A DNA stretch of 64,000 bases from Hepsetus odoe (Eukaryota > Chordata > Actinopteri > Characiformes > Hepsetidae). Every line of letters starts with the position of its first letter. The first letter of the stretch is position 1. Both the position numbers and the translations under genes were made by a program. The stretch covers positions 4,711,468 to 4,775,467 of the forward strand of contig CM029393.1 of NCBI GenBank assembly GCA_017165825.1, in the 5' to 3' direction. This document shows, in pieces, positions 36,840 through 50,400 of this stretch. Below the pieces are notes generated by a model. The model saw only the letters and a list, made by a program, of their open reading frames with translations. It was not told where the DNA came from and made no database searches.

Positions 36840-37575
36840 TGGTGAGACCAGGAGGAAGTTACACCAAGGGAAGCAAATTCGCCAACTCCGTGATCACAGT
36901 CTAAGAGGATACAAAGTAAGGTGAAAAGCAGACGAGGCTGTGATTGGAGCCGTTTGTCAGAGGCAGATGATGCTCAAAGCAGAGACGTCAAAATGATCAT
37001 ATGCTGGGCAATGAGATATATATAATATACAAAGAGAAAAAAAATGATTCCACACTGATTGTGCATAATGGAACTAAAGCTTAAGTCTGCCTGGAGGTTT
37101 GTGTTTTTTTTTTTTTTTTTTTTGTGTGTTTTTTTTTACATCCACTCCCACCAGCACATTAGTGGTGTCATCAAGAGATAAAGATCTCAAAAGCCTGTAT
37201 TTGAGCCTACATGATCACCCTTTTGGTCAAGTGCATCCTTATATTCAAACCACAAAACAGGTTTGTTCTGTTCCGGGAGGCTCATTTTGCTGGCAGTGGC
37301 CTATTCTGAGTCAACTGAACAGTTCTGTCTGCACATTGCATTTTGCTTAAAGATGAACATTTGACATTTGCACTGTTTTATGAAGTTGAGTGATCATTAT
37401 GAAGTGGTGATGGCACTTTGCTCTTTCAGACCAATTGCGGCATGAAGGATCAGACAGACAGTTTTGTGAACGGGATTTTGCACTTATTTATTTTTTCTTT
37501 CAGTGTATTTCAGTGTAATAATGTTACATTCTCTTCATCTGCTGCTTGCAATAAAAGGGCCACATCACTGGCAGT
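36840..37575 (+). other. mfsd4a: mfsd4a 3' UTR
   Basis: Non-coding sequence follows directly from the stop codon in the last exon. It contains T homopolymers near 37108-37137 and ends at the canonical AATAAA at 37550-37555. No other open frame here is credible. Confidence 0.65.
37550..37555 (+). terminator. mfsd4a: Polyadenylation signal AATAAA for mfsd4a
   Basis: A canonical hexamer about 710 bases after the stop codon, with no earlier AATAAA on the plus strand after the stop that I can see. Cleavage would be expected near 37570-37580. Confidence 0.6.
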
Positions 37576-37960
37576 ATGAATATACAGTATTGCAATGATG
37601 AAAATGATAAATATTAATAGAACAAATGCTGGATTCGTGTGGCAGTTCTTCAGAGCGCTTCCATAAGCATAACGAGAAGTGTGGGATGATGATGATGATA
37701 GCTAGTATTCGTTCTGAACAAAAGACAGACTCTATTTATCGTATGTAAAGAAGATCATGTCTAGACAGTCCTCTGGCCAAGAGACCTGCAGGTTTTATAT
37801 GGACTATATTTTCATTGCAGAGAAATACAACATTTATTTCTGTAAGAGTTACATAGTTGTAGCATTTGTCATTATCAGTCTTTAAATAATAATTTAAACA
37901 ATTATCTGCCACTACAGAGATCGCATGCAATGTTTGACTCTAAAGCCATGTCCAAGTTGG

Positions 37961-37975
37961 GTGGGTGTGTGTGTA

Positions 37976-38030
<55 letters not shown>

Positions 38031-38033
38031 ATA

Positions 38034-38066
<33 letters not shown>
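37961..38066. repeat. (GT)n(GTAT)n(TA)n compound microsatellite
   Basis: GT units, then GTAT units, then TA units in sequence. Overlapping open frames on both strands are low-complexity artefacts. Confidence 0.95.
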
Positions 38067-38068
<2 letters not shown>

Positions 38069-38386
38069 AAAATTACATGGGCAGAGTTGGTCACAATACA
38101 TATGCAATCTGCTTTATTTTGCTACACACTTTAAAATGAACCAGTGGTTTGTTATTAACGTAATCCTATTGTTTGATTATGCCCATCATTTACCAAGTGT
38201 TGGGCAGAAGAGCAAAATATAGCAAATGATTATTAGTACACAGGATCATCAGTGTTTTGTAAAATTTGGCAAAAAAGAAATAGCCAAAAGGAGCCAATGT
38301 CGGTAGTGTCATGTTTGAGGGAAAAAAGGGTATTTAATGATTTATTACAAATAAATTTCTTTACACATTTTTATTCAATTATTTGC

Positions 38387-38607
38387 AAAAAGTGAAAGTG
38401 ATTATTTTTGTCATTGTGAAACAGCACAGCACACAGTGAACAAAACCATATTTAACGTCTGCTTTTCTCCCACACACACTATGCAGCAGGGGCAGCTATT
38501 TAAAATGCCCCGGAGGGCACCTCAGGACAACCTACGAGTGTGGGATTCAAGCACTAGACCATTCGATCCTAGGCCTAGCTCCCTAACCACTATGTTTCTG
38601 CTGCCCT
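38387..38607 (-). repeat. tRNA-derived SINE (common type), old copy
   Basis: The minus strand carries the head (ggcagcagaaacatagtggt), the middle and the tail; on the plus strand the tail reads agtgaaagtgattattttt. It is more diverged than other copies. Confidence 0.8.
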
Positions 38608-40622
38608 AAACTAATCTTCGTTAAACAGAACTAATCATGGATGTACCAATATGGGCTTAGTAGCCTATTCTTCATCCGCTGATACGGCTATGAAAAGGGT
38701 TAGTAAGCTTTAGCATTCCAGAAATGATGGTGTATCATTAAATATTGGCTTGAAAAATCAGTTAAATCTTAGCATCTGTCTTATCTGAATTAAAAAAGGT
38801 ATAAATACAGACTTGATTCGAGTTAGTGTCTGCCATCACTACTAATTATGTTCTCTTGTAAAATTTGAAGCCAGCCTTTAACAACTGATGGGATTCACTG
38901 AAATTTGGCCACAAGTCCCAATAGCGTGAGAGGACAAAACTAGGCCCTGAGCATCACCAACACCACAGTCAAACATGATGGTGACTGTAGGGATGGGTTT
39001 CTGAAACAGTCTGGACCAAAACCCAGTAATTAATGATGAATCAGCGGAGAAACCTAAAAATTGCTGCACACCGATCTCTCAACCCGGTTGCTTTTTTGTT
39101 CGATTAAGGGGGACCTATAAAAAGAAAGGTGTGCGAAGCTTAAACCATGTCAATCGTTGATGGTTAAGTGTCAATTCAGAAAAATAAATTGCACCTTAGA
39201 AGCATAGTTTTTCATAAAAAGCATAAAATGTATGGGTCAACCCAAACAAATGCTGTCAGTGAATAAAATCTCAAATGTTGTTTCAAAAATGATCATCTCT
39301 GGCTTAATACTTGAACATTTTTAGCAACCTCTTCCATCCATTCTTGACCAAGTATCAGCACAAAACAGGGTCCCCTCAGGGACGCTCAGCTGCATGATGG
39401 CACTTTTTGGTCGATGGCAGGTCATAAAATGGACATCCTACTAGCATCCTGGACAAATTTCATCACATTGTGCAAGCCCGGCCACCCCCCTCAGCCATGA
39501 CCCTGGAGCAGAGCTGGATTAACCTGCTTGTTGGATTTTAAATATTCTTCTTGACTGCTATCTCAGATTAACTGGCTGCTGCTTTTTTGGCTCGCACAGA
39601 TGTTAACCTTAACCTGCTAACATTAACACAGCGGTTTCTTTTGCCGCCATGTTTGATACACAGAGAAGATCCAAAACTCGGATGCTGGTTAGAGAGGTTT
39701 TTGCTTTAATGTTTTCTTCCTCTTCAACATTCACAAGAAGTACAACAGGTATGTCAATCAACCGTTTGTAAACAAATGAGCTGCGAGTCACAAATTGCAG
39801 ACAAAAAAAGCATATATGTCAAATCTTTTGTACCTTTCTTTACAGGCGGATGATCTCTTTCCTGTTCTAATGTGATATGTTTATGCCAAAACACCCCAAA
39901 AATATATATTTTAGATTGTAAATCCTAATAGGGGACCTGTTTTTGTAAAACTTTTCTTTTTGGCCACTCAAATATGCAGTAAAATATACGGCACTCATTA
40001 AGAATAAAACCCGATTCTTGTGAGAAAAATAGACTTTACGGCTTGATTAAGTATGCGAGGACCATAAAATATATGGCTATGGTTCTGTCTAGTAGATACA
40101 AAAACTTGGTTCAATTAGCTGTGCAGTAAAAGTACGAGGTGCATAGATTCCTATTTTTTCAGGGAAATGAGAGGTATCCAGTCTTAATTCTGAACAGGCT
40201 GATAAAGTCAATGAAGGGAAGAAATGTAAGTGCTATTAGGGGGAAACACTGAAAATATCAAGCTCTACAAACACAAAAAAAATATATATATATTACACAA
40301 GTTTGGCAATGCTACAAAGGTCAGTTAAAATCAGATCAAAAAGGAGAAAAAAAAAAACTACTTTTGGAAATAGAGAAGGAAAGAAAACTTCAACATAATA
40401 GACCATGAACCTACAAAAGTACAGTTAAAATATTTACAAACAAGGAGACAAAAATAGAAAACCTTACAATACAAACATGTCAGTTCACGTTTTTCATTTT
40501 GGACAGAAGGTGAGTCTTTTTTTTTTTCCTTTTCTTTCTATCACAGAGTACGTTGTGGCTGGTTGAGCAGAAAGCAATGCAGGAGGCAAAAACCCTGATT
40601 ATTTCCCATTGTGCACCCATCA

Positions 40623-40659
<37 letters not shown>

Positions 40660-43600
40660 CAGCTCAAAATCCGTTCACATGGCACTGAGCAACCTGACAT
40701 CCTGCATGAAGAACGGCATCTGCACAGACATCATTTGCTGAATGGATGCTTTAGGAATGCTTATTTAAATTTGTTGGATTTAATAATTTAATGATCAGAC
40801 CTCTGGAAAAAAGCAGTCAAATCTTTGTCCACTTAACATCATGATTTCTACACTGGAAAAACTAATTAGCCACATAATGTGCATCATAGTAAACATCACG
40901 TAAGAAGCATTTGTAAGCATCATTTTCAAAAAAACAAACTTTCCACCCACCCTGCAACTGAAAACTCTTGACTGCATGAAGTACTAAATAAAACATTTTT
41001 TTTCCCCACCTACCAGTTTCTGCAGAGTGGTTAGCATTATATTACAGATAATGTTCATTATATCCACTATCTTCTTGATTTCTCTTCCCGTTCAAGTTGC
41101 GTCTTTTCATTCTTAGCTCCCCTAAGCACCAGAGGCCAGGAAACTGACCACAAAGCATGCTGAGAAATAGTCAATTTCTCTCCATCGCCCATCTTATTTG
41201 GCAGCAGAAACTGATTCAGTTAAGGCACCGTATTAGCATGGTTTAGAAAGTCAAACAAGAAACAGATTTAAATTTGCTTTCTTGATAAATGTACCCACTT
41301 AAAAGTGTTAAAAAGCTGTTCAGTATTTTTATATAAGATTTGCTGCTTTACAGTTGATTGTGCCTTTATTCCATTCTGTCTCAGCATTTTAATTTAAGTG
41401 ACATTTATATTCATCATATCTGCTTTCTACTACCATGCTTTGTTATAAAGTGTATTTTTAGCACTTCATTTGCATTTGTAGTGTACAAAAAGTGCTTTGA
41501 AAAAAGTGATTGAATATATGAATGATCAACAGAATTGTTTTAAATGTACGAAAATGAATACAATTTTCTAGGAAGGTAGTTTACATCTCTCTAGCTTCTA
41601 AATGGCTTTCTCTCACTCCTGTCCCCCCCCCCCCACACTAATGCTTGGCTTACACTGTACCCAACATGACATTTGGGGTCGGCGATATGTAGACATTTAT
41701 CATTACTGTGATGTGTCATAGCATGCTTTTTTTTTCTCTCCCCAGAACATCCTGAATATGATCAGTACTTAAAAAGAGACTGACTTTTTTTTCCCCATTT
41801 AAATAAGAATCCCATGTAATTTTATTGGTGTAGTGCAATAGGCAAAATGTGGACAAAAATGTATTTTAGTTTTTAAAACATCTTATTAAATTCATACCAT
41901 ATTGCCTAGCTGTTCTAAATGCCTTAAATTCAACCCTTGTCAAAAGCCTTGATGGAGCACTATTATATATACACCTTAAACTAAGCAACATACTTAATTC
42001 AAGTCCAAAGTAATGTCGCTACAATTAAGAACCTTTGCAGGCGCAAGCAATCTGCCAAACTGTACAGTGTAAGCCATCCCACTGGGATAAGGACGTTTTC
42101 AGACCTACGTTTCGGTTTGATTCAACTGGAACTAAAAAGGTGGGGGGGGGGGGTGCAGCAGGCAGGGAAAAGATTTTGGACCAAAGTGGACACAGACTAG
42201 ACACAAAAACCAAGATGATGAGCCAGATTAAAATCAATACATTTTTAAATGACTGTATTTATTTATTTACGTATATTTTTATATATATATGCCATTTGTT
42301 ATGTATTGTCAGCCATTGGCCACAGTCAAGCTATATGTGTTGTTGGCAGACTGCCAGTTACCAGATGGCTTTTAGACATGCTATATAATATATAGCTTGA
42401 TACCATGTGACAACATTGGGTTTCCCAGTAATCCAGTAGATTATAAAATTCCTGATGGTTTTAAATAAATTATTCTTAATGAAGTTACAAACTTCAGTTT
42501 CAAACACACAAATTCACTGGGGTTAATCTGAGACATCCCACATTTAGATCTGGGCCTTAGTGATTTATTTGGTCCATCAAGTGAAGTTCTCACTACCGGC
42601 CTACTAAAATAAAGAGGGAATTGTCACATGATTTAAAAAAAAAAAAAAACTTAACCAAATGAGGTAGGTCTGAAAGCGCCCCTAGAGCTCTTTAGCATAG
42701 CTAAGTGCAACGGGAAATACCTGAGACCAATTATTGAGATGCTAAACAGTTTGTTTGCTTTAAAAGTTTCCTTCCCATGTTCACTGATGCTCTTCAATCT
42801 ATACAGCAATAACACACTATAGAAAGTCGCTGTCCACATGCCGCAAGTACAAGTAACAAGTACAACGATGTTTCATTATGGCTGTGTGTAGCCTTTATCC
42901 AGTTTTGCAGTTTTCTGTAAGTGCTGTCAGTTTTCATCATGGCTTGCTAAGATCCTAATTTCTGTTTTAGAGGTAGGGTTTTGCATTGTGCAACAAACAG
43001 ATTTCAATTTCCTGTATTTGATCATATGCCAAAGGAGCATAATGAATGGCATTTGCTTGCTTACCTTCTGGAAAATAATTAATTTTGCAAAAAAACCAAA
43101 AAAAAAAAACCAAACAAACAACCAAAAAAAAAAACCCAAAACACTGCACTAATCTTCGCTAGACAAGCACAGTAATCTGCAGTTTGCTGAAAATTAAAAT
43201 GTTTTCATAAAAGCACCACACAAAAGTAATAGATTTAGATCATTTACATTTTTATCCATGTAAGGCGTCTCCTATTTTCCATTTCACTTCTGAGAGTGAA
43301 ATTATAATAAAAGCTTTTTTCAGAAGAATCACGTGATATTTCTTGTCCATTATCCATTTTTCAATTTGGAAACACATTCATTTAGCTTGTTAAACCTACG
43401 AGTTTAGTAATTCCTATGAAATATTTCATTTAAACAGTCTTGAAAGTACTTAAGATATAAAAATAATCTTCTAAATTTTTAGAGTACTTGTGGTCTCTAA
43501 TCCCACAACTAATTGTATAGGCTATAATCTCTAGGCATTCTGAAGAGATTTTGAGGAGTCCTTGAGATGATAATAGTGCAGCTATTTCTGTGTCTATGTG

Positions 43601-44410
43601 CGTCTTTGTCTCTTTGAGTTCTGTGGCGCTAAAGACACTGTACTTGCAAATACATATTAACAGGTGCGACTTAAGAAAACGTCTGTTAAAAATTAGCAAG
43701 TCATTTCATCTCCACGTCAGAAGGCAAAAAAGGGTAGGTTTGGCTTGGCAAAGACAGGTTTTCTCAAAAGGCAGATGAAAAGAGATAACATGAACTACAA
43801 TGAACCAACCTCTCCCCAATACCTCGTGATGTAAAACTATCTAAACGACGGAAAATATTTTCAATGTCAGAATCGCTATAATACATAAACGCTTTTTTTT
43901 CTTTTTCAAAACAAGCTCTACAAAAGGAGACTGGATACTCCATCAGCATAAAAGGAATTCCTTTCCAACAAAGCTCCACAAAAGAAGACACTCCATCAGC
44001 ACCCTGCCTGAGTATCATACTGTCTTTGAACAATGAGGCTGCACTGATACCACGTTTAAGGGGAAATAAAAGAGGGGAAAAGGTTTGTGTCTTAATTACA
44101 ATACAGGATCTTCAGTCGGTATGGCAATTCCCTGATTGCCGATTCCTACTCCCGTTAAGGACAGCTCATACAAATACGACCAAAACAACCAACAAGGGTT
44201 CTGTGAAATAACCCTCAAAAAACAAGAAACTTTTCAGAAGCAGAACCCGTCACCTGTAATGAATATCTTGAATACTTGTTCTCTTTACCTCAAGAGGGTT
44301 AATTTGGTCAACAGACTGAGGTTGTATCTTAATGTATAAAAACAGGGGCTGGGGATGAAGATACATGTCCGTGTAGTAGCAAACCCACCGACACTAGCAG
44401 TCCTTATCTT

Positions 44411-47400
44411 CTATGTCTTTTGTGGGTCTGGAGAGAGAGGGCCTGGTGTGTTGGTGCCATCTAAACTATGTACTGGCACAGACATCTGGGTGGAGCTCAG
44501 AACAGAAGGGAACTGGAAAGCGACATGAGATAAGAAGATATATGAAGGATGAGAAATTGCACATTAGAGGAGCAAGACAGCAAGTGGGCATGGGCTTAAC
44601 TCACCTGAAACAGACTGTGTGCCCCCTGTCTGCGGGCAGGGCTGAGAGGAGCGACAGGACTGAGCGTGCTCCAGAAGTGGATGTTTGAGAGCAGAGGGCT
44701 GGGCGTGAGCAGTAAGGGAGTCTAGGGCAAAGCAAACACTAATCAGTTCATGCAGGTAATAATTAAACTAACTTAATCTACAAGGTAATTAAAAAACTAA
44801 GGTAGACTGAAGGTAGACATCCAGTAAGTAAACATCCAAGAGACATTATCAAATATTGTAAATAGTCCAAAAAAAAAAAAAAAAAAAAACCAAAACACAC
44901 AAACACGTTTGCCCTACATAGAGCACAAATAGGCCTAATTCATTCAATTTAGTGCAGCAAAGTATGTGAAACTTTATACAAATAAAAAAAAAAGATTATT
45001 TACAGCCTTTGATAGCGTTAAATGGTTTATTTTACCTTTGTTCTAAGAAACAAAATAAGTGTTGTGTTTTATATTATTTTTGTAATGCTAAATGATTGGA
45101 TTGGATCTAGCTTTATGAAGACTAGCATACATTTTAAACTACTGAAAGCTTTCATCTGAAATAAGAGCCTTAGATTAGATGTCTGTTTGTGTAATGCAAT
45201 GAGATTTGAGTTTAAGAAATGACTCAGCAACATTGAAAAGCAACAGATGAACACCAAAATGAAAAAGAACAACAAAGAAAAATGAGATGAATGGTTAGTG
45301 GCCAGCAGTTTTGAAGAACAAATGAAATTCTATACAGGCTGAACTCAATGTAACAGAAGCCCTGCATTGTGACGATGCAAAAATCAAAGACAATGTAGTC
45401 CCTCATCCGTCATCAAGCAGATAGGTTGCTGAAAGATAGCCGAGGATCATCCTGCAGAGCTGAGCGTAAAGTTGCTCATAAAAACAGGCATTATGTGGCC
45501 TTAATGAGGTCATCCATCAAAGTTACATTCAGCCAAATTTCATCATGTGACCCTGTAAGTATGCATCCACTTGGGTCTTTCAATCTGACGAGAAACTAAC
45601 CCTCCACAACTGGTGCGTTACTGCCATCTACTGTCTGAAGACAGAAATTTGAGACAGCACAAATCTGTGGTGGTTACTTTAATCGCTCAGGATGCTGTAC
45701 AGGTACTACGAAAAGCACTTCAAACACGCAGATCCATATTCTGACAATAGCATTCAAATGGGTTAAACCTTAAAAACACTATGATTCATTAACTAATATA
45801 AACTACCAAGCACATTATATAGTTATTAGAGTGAGCATATAATATTTTATATATAGCATAATAGCATATTATAAATTAAAGGGAAATTTTCAGTTAATTT
45901 TCAAATTATCTGATCTCAAAATAACTCCTGTAAACAAATTAATTCAGTACTTTATACAAAACAGTATCTGCATCTGAAAAAGGAGGGGGGGGTGAAAGTG
46001 ACAACCCTTGTCATTGCGAGGTCACAGCACAGCACTCAGTGAACCACAACGAAATTGGACCTCTGCATTTAACCCATGCAAACACCGTGCAGCAGTGGGC
46101 TGCTATTGAAAGCGCCCTGGGAGCAGTGACAGGGATGGTGCCTTGCTCAATGCTACTTCGGGGCAACCTACTGGTGAGGGAATCGAACCCACAATCTTCC
46201 GATGCGGGGGCAACTCCCTAACCGCTAGGCCAGCGCTGCCCAGATCTGCAATCTGCATGGAAAATTCTGCAAATAAGTACCAGGGATTGTGTTAATGACC
46301 CAAGCCCATTCATTTGCTATTCAAAATCACAGACTGCCTGCACATGTCCAATTACTTTTTATATGTTCATAATGGTAAAATAATAATAATACATTTAATT
46401 TAAAAAGCAACTTTTCCCCTTGTTACTATTTTGCCTTACAGTTCCCTGCAGCCACCTCTTGCATGGATTCTTTTTAACTTTATTTTTCGTTTTAATACTT
46501 TATCTTACAGCTACAGCCTCAGTCGGCATGTTCGTAATTTTATGTCATTGTTTTCTGTGCAAAAGCTGCTGCTCTGTTTAGGCATGATACATTTTACAGC
46601 ACTTTGAATTTTACATCCCAACAAATCCCTATTGAACTATGTAGAGAGATAAGATTATATATAATCACACACACTGACCTGCAAAAAGGCTGGTGTGAGG
46701 GACGCCGTAGGCAACGAGGGACTGGACAAATTAAGGGGGCTGTCTGAGCTGGTCAACAGCAGTGTAGGCATGAGCTCCAGGACTTTGGGCTTTTTTGACT
46801 TGCCACTCTGGCTGAAAGCTGGAGACAGTGATAACTCTGAATCTCCAGACTCTGGGGTCTGAATGATGTTGCTGCAGACAGAAGAGGGCTGGACCTAAAC
46901 ATAGAAACATTCAGCTCTTCAGCATACAAACAGGACCGTTCCTAATTAGATTATTACATTTTCTAAGACATCCAGATTTTTCTAGGACACGTGATATGAA
47001 TATCATTATATGTATAAAACATTTCAACCTAAATTCAAGGAAGATGTTCTTCTATGTTCAAGTGCACACTGAGCCTGGGTTATTGTTATAGAAACATTAC
47101 ATTACACAATGTTTTCCAGAACATCCAAAAACAACTTCTTGTGAAAACCTGCTTTCAGTTTTTACCTGCAGCTGAAGTTCGGTGGGCTGCGAGGAGATGG
47201 ATTCGATATCAGTGTCGATCACCAACTCCTGAGAGTCAGTCAGTGTGTTGGGGGAAGGAGAGCGGCAGGGCAAGGGAGGGGAGATCCGCGAGAGAGGGAT
47301 GGCTGCTGGAGCTGCAGCAGACACCTCGAGTGTGCACAACACGGGCTGGTTAGACGACTGCTTGTTCTCAGGCTCGGAAGTTGGGAGTGGGGCTTGGAGG

Positions 47401-50400
47401 GGATGCACAGCCAGGGCTGCCTTCTCGGTAGCTTGCAGAAGAGATTTACTTGGAGGGGTAGTTCCAAATTTTATGACTGAGGGGGCCTGTGGAGGTTCCT
47501 GTACCACTTTTTTCTCTGCCAACTTCTCTCCAGCACTTTCCATCTTGATGGACTTGAAGAGCTGTGTTCCTGACTGCAGAGAGGTCAGGGTGAAGGAGGT
47601 GTACAGACCTGAGTGAATGTAGTCATTTCGACTAGAAGGTTTAGTCTGCCCAGGAACTCCAGAGCCCCGCTCCCCTGCTGCTTTGTCTTTGATGTCCCTT
47701 ATGATGCTGGTGGATTTGTCAGGCAGTGGAACGGTGGAGCATCCCGTCCCCCCCTCGCTTGCCCCCTCTGCTCTGGCCATAACATCACCTTTTAGAATGT
47801 CCGGGTAGGACACGAAGCGATACACAAACTTCTGGCCATTCACTTTCTTGATGATGTTCTGAATGTGAAAGAGGAAAATATTTATTACTACTTTATTATT
47901 ACTACAAAAAAAAAATTATTGCTGTAATGTAACGCAATAAAATGCTATAATTTCGCAATGCTTAGTTAGCATGATAATAAAACACAAGTTTAATTAGGTG
48001 TGCTGGTGATGTAGGTATACAGGTTAGTGTGAGGTGACTCTGTGCATTTAGGAGAAATCTGGAACTAAGCCTTTGTTCTTATAACCAGCTTATAAAATGT
48101 CAACTAATTAAAAAAAGGCATTATCATTTTTTCATGAGCTCATCCTAATTGTGGAACAAAAATAAATCAATAAATAAATAACCTTCTGAAAAGGTAATGA
48201 GTTTAAATCAGTTTGCTTAAGAGCCTACGATTTTGGCACAGTACTGTACATAGACATACAAACACACACAAACAAAACAAATGTATCTGGACGTTCCTTA
48301 TATATTGAGTTCAGGTGTTACAGCTACACTCACGACAGGTATATAGAGAAAGGAACGAAACCATCCCGTTTCTAAAGGCCATGTGCCGAATGGAGCATGC
48401 AAGGCATTTTCACAGGATGCCCCCTTTGCATTTAGTGAGTTCATCAACTTCTGTCTGCTAGGTCTGCTCAAGTCACAAGTGCTATTAGTGTGAAACGGAG
48501 AAACGGAAGTGTCTCTCAGCTACAATATCTCATATGTGTCATGACGAGGTAGAGCACACAACTCAAGAAGAGGGACACCAAGTAGAGCTGTTGCTTACAA
48601 CTCCAAATCTTCTACAAAAATTATTCTGAATTCCTTGAAAACCTCTGCTTGGTTTTCATTGCTCAATTTATTGCATTTCTAATGTATAAACACATGCACA
48701 TTAAAATTATTTGGTCTTTATTTTGTAATAATATTATCCTTAGGTGTGGAGTTTCTAAAACTAAACTAACTAAAATTTGCCAAAAAAAAAAGACAAGGAC
48801 TTCTATCATGAAGTAATTAATTGTGGGGATTTCCTAATTGGAAAAGCAGCAGTGACCAAATAGTATTGATGGAATGAAGTTATTTCAACAAGGTGTAGTA
48901 AAGTCTTATTGATTCACTGTGGTCTGGACCGTTAAACTTCATGAGTCTAAGCTAAGCAGAACTCGGAAATGGTTTGAGGAACAAAAACTTCACATGAAGT
49001 CTTATCTTCAAGCTCTCAAATGTTTTTTGCAACATCCCATCTTGCATTAATGTGTTGTTTTCCAAAATTATATGTGCTCAGGCCACATTTCTCATTTCCA
49101 AGTGGACCACATTTCCAATCGCAATGTTTAGCCATTATGCAGAAAACACCATTAGTTTGCTTATGATAAACTGTAGTTAAGTATTATGAGTAATTTTAAT
49201 ACTATGTCTTAGAATTATTAACTGATTCACATTAAAAAATGTCCCTGCTCCAGTTTGTATGGGTTTATTATTACCATCACAAGCCACATCCAATAACTTT
49301 CCAACGCGATCATGTTATCAGACCTACGAAAAACGCAGGGAACTAATCAGTTTTTCATGTGTCTCTAACTAGTTTAGGAGAAGAAGAGAAACCCTGAAAT
49401 TTTAGGTATGCATTTCTGAGGCATGCTGATAAACATTTTTCAGAAAAAGAAGAAAAATCAGCCATAAATCCAGTATTATTCAACAGTATCCATATCACAT
49501 ATTTGCATAATCTTCCTTTAAAATGCAATTAAAAGTTCAAAATATAAAGAAGTCAAACTTAAACAAAGCCAGAACGATCCAAACTACACTTGAACAGCTG
49601 TCTCTTAATTATCCCTATAAATGAGTTGTTCACTGAGGGGCCAGTTATCCTTTTTCACACCTTAAGAATTGACTGAATTACCTTGAAAACTAAGGAAAAA
49701 CAAAAAACGTCATGAACTTTGGCATCTGTGCAAAATGTAGAACTCCTCCAGACACCATCTGTGCATAAAGTCTACAGCTTTTTACTACATCATTTACAAA
49801 CACTCACACTTTGCCGCCAATCTGTTCCTGGGGTTTAACAACTTTAATGCTCTTCTGTGAAATTTTTTTTTTTTTTTTTATATATTTTAGACACTGATAT
49901 TCCCACAATGACTCAAACTGTCCAATGGCGACCTCAGGCGGTGAACCAGTGAGCCTAGAAGCTACGCATTTTCAGCACAAAATGAAACAAAGGCTACTTT
50001 TTATACTCAATTTACACTTACACCTTATTCTGCATTTTAAAATCCCAATATTTCACACATACTTTACACTGGCACAAACAATTAAGTTTTTCAAGTTTAT
50101 TTAAATCCAGGTATCAGAACTAGGTATGTGTTACAATACACTGGGCAATGTGGTTTGATTTCTAATACTGGGTTCAACATTCTATTTTTCTAAATATTTG
50201 AGAAAATGCAAAGAAGGAAAATGATAACTGTAATCATGCGTGCTACTCAGTGCAACTGACTAACACACTTCTTCAGCCTCAGCAGAAAACGGTGAGTCAG
50301 TTTTAAGTGATATAACAAAGATGTCCTGAAATAGTATGCATTCATATTGTGTGATGTAAAACTATTGGCTGTGGGCTAACAAAATGCTTCAGTAACATGA

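Larger units (their letters stand above)
37576..44410. other. Convergent intergenic region, including the elk4 3' UTR
   Basis: Nearly 7 kb without a recognisable exon on either strand. The elk4 3' UTR must occupy the right part, reading leftwards from 44410, but several minus-strand AATAAA words (for example at 41365-41370, seen as TTTATT) leave its end open. The region also holds a GT/GTAT/TA microsatellite (37961-38066), a SINE (38387-38607), a CT/CA tract (about 40623-40659) and a 12-base G run (about 42142-42153). The many short open frames have no domain I recognise. Confidence 0.5.

Noticed and set aside
38878..39069. Possible Tc1 transposase fragment (text like gtcaaacatgatggtgactg)
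   Set aside because: Only one short resemblance and no flanking ends; not enough to call an element.
47245..47795. Plus-strand open frames opposite the large elk4 exon
   Set aside because: Shadows of elk4 coding sequence on the other strand.
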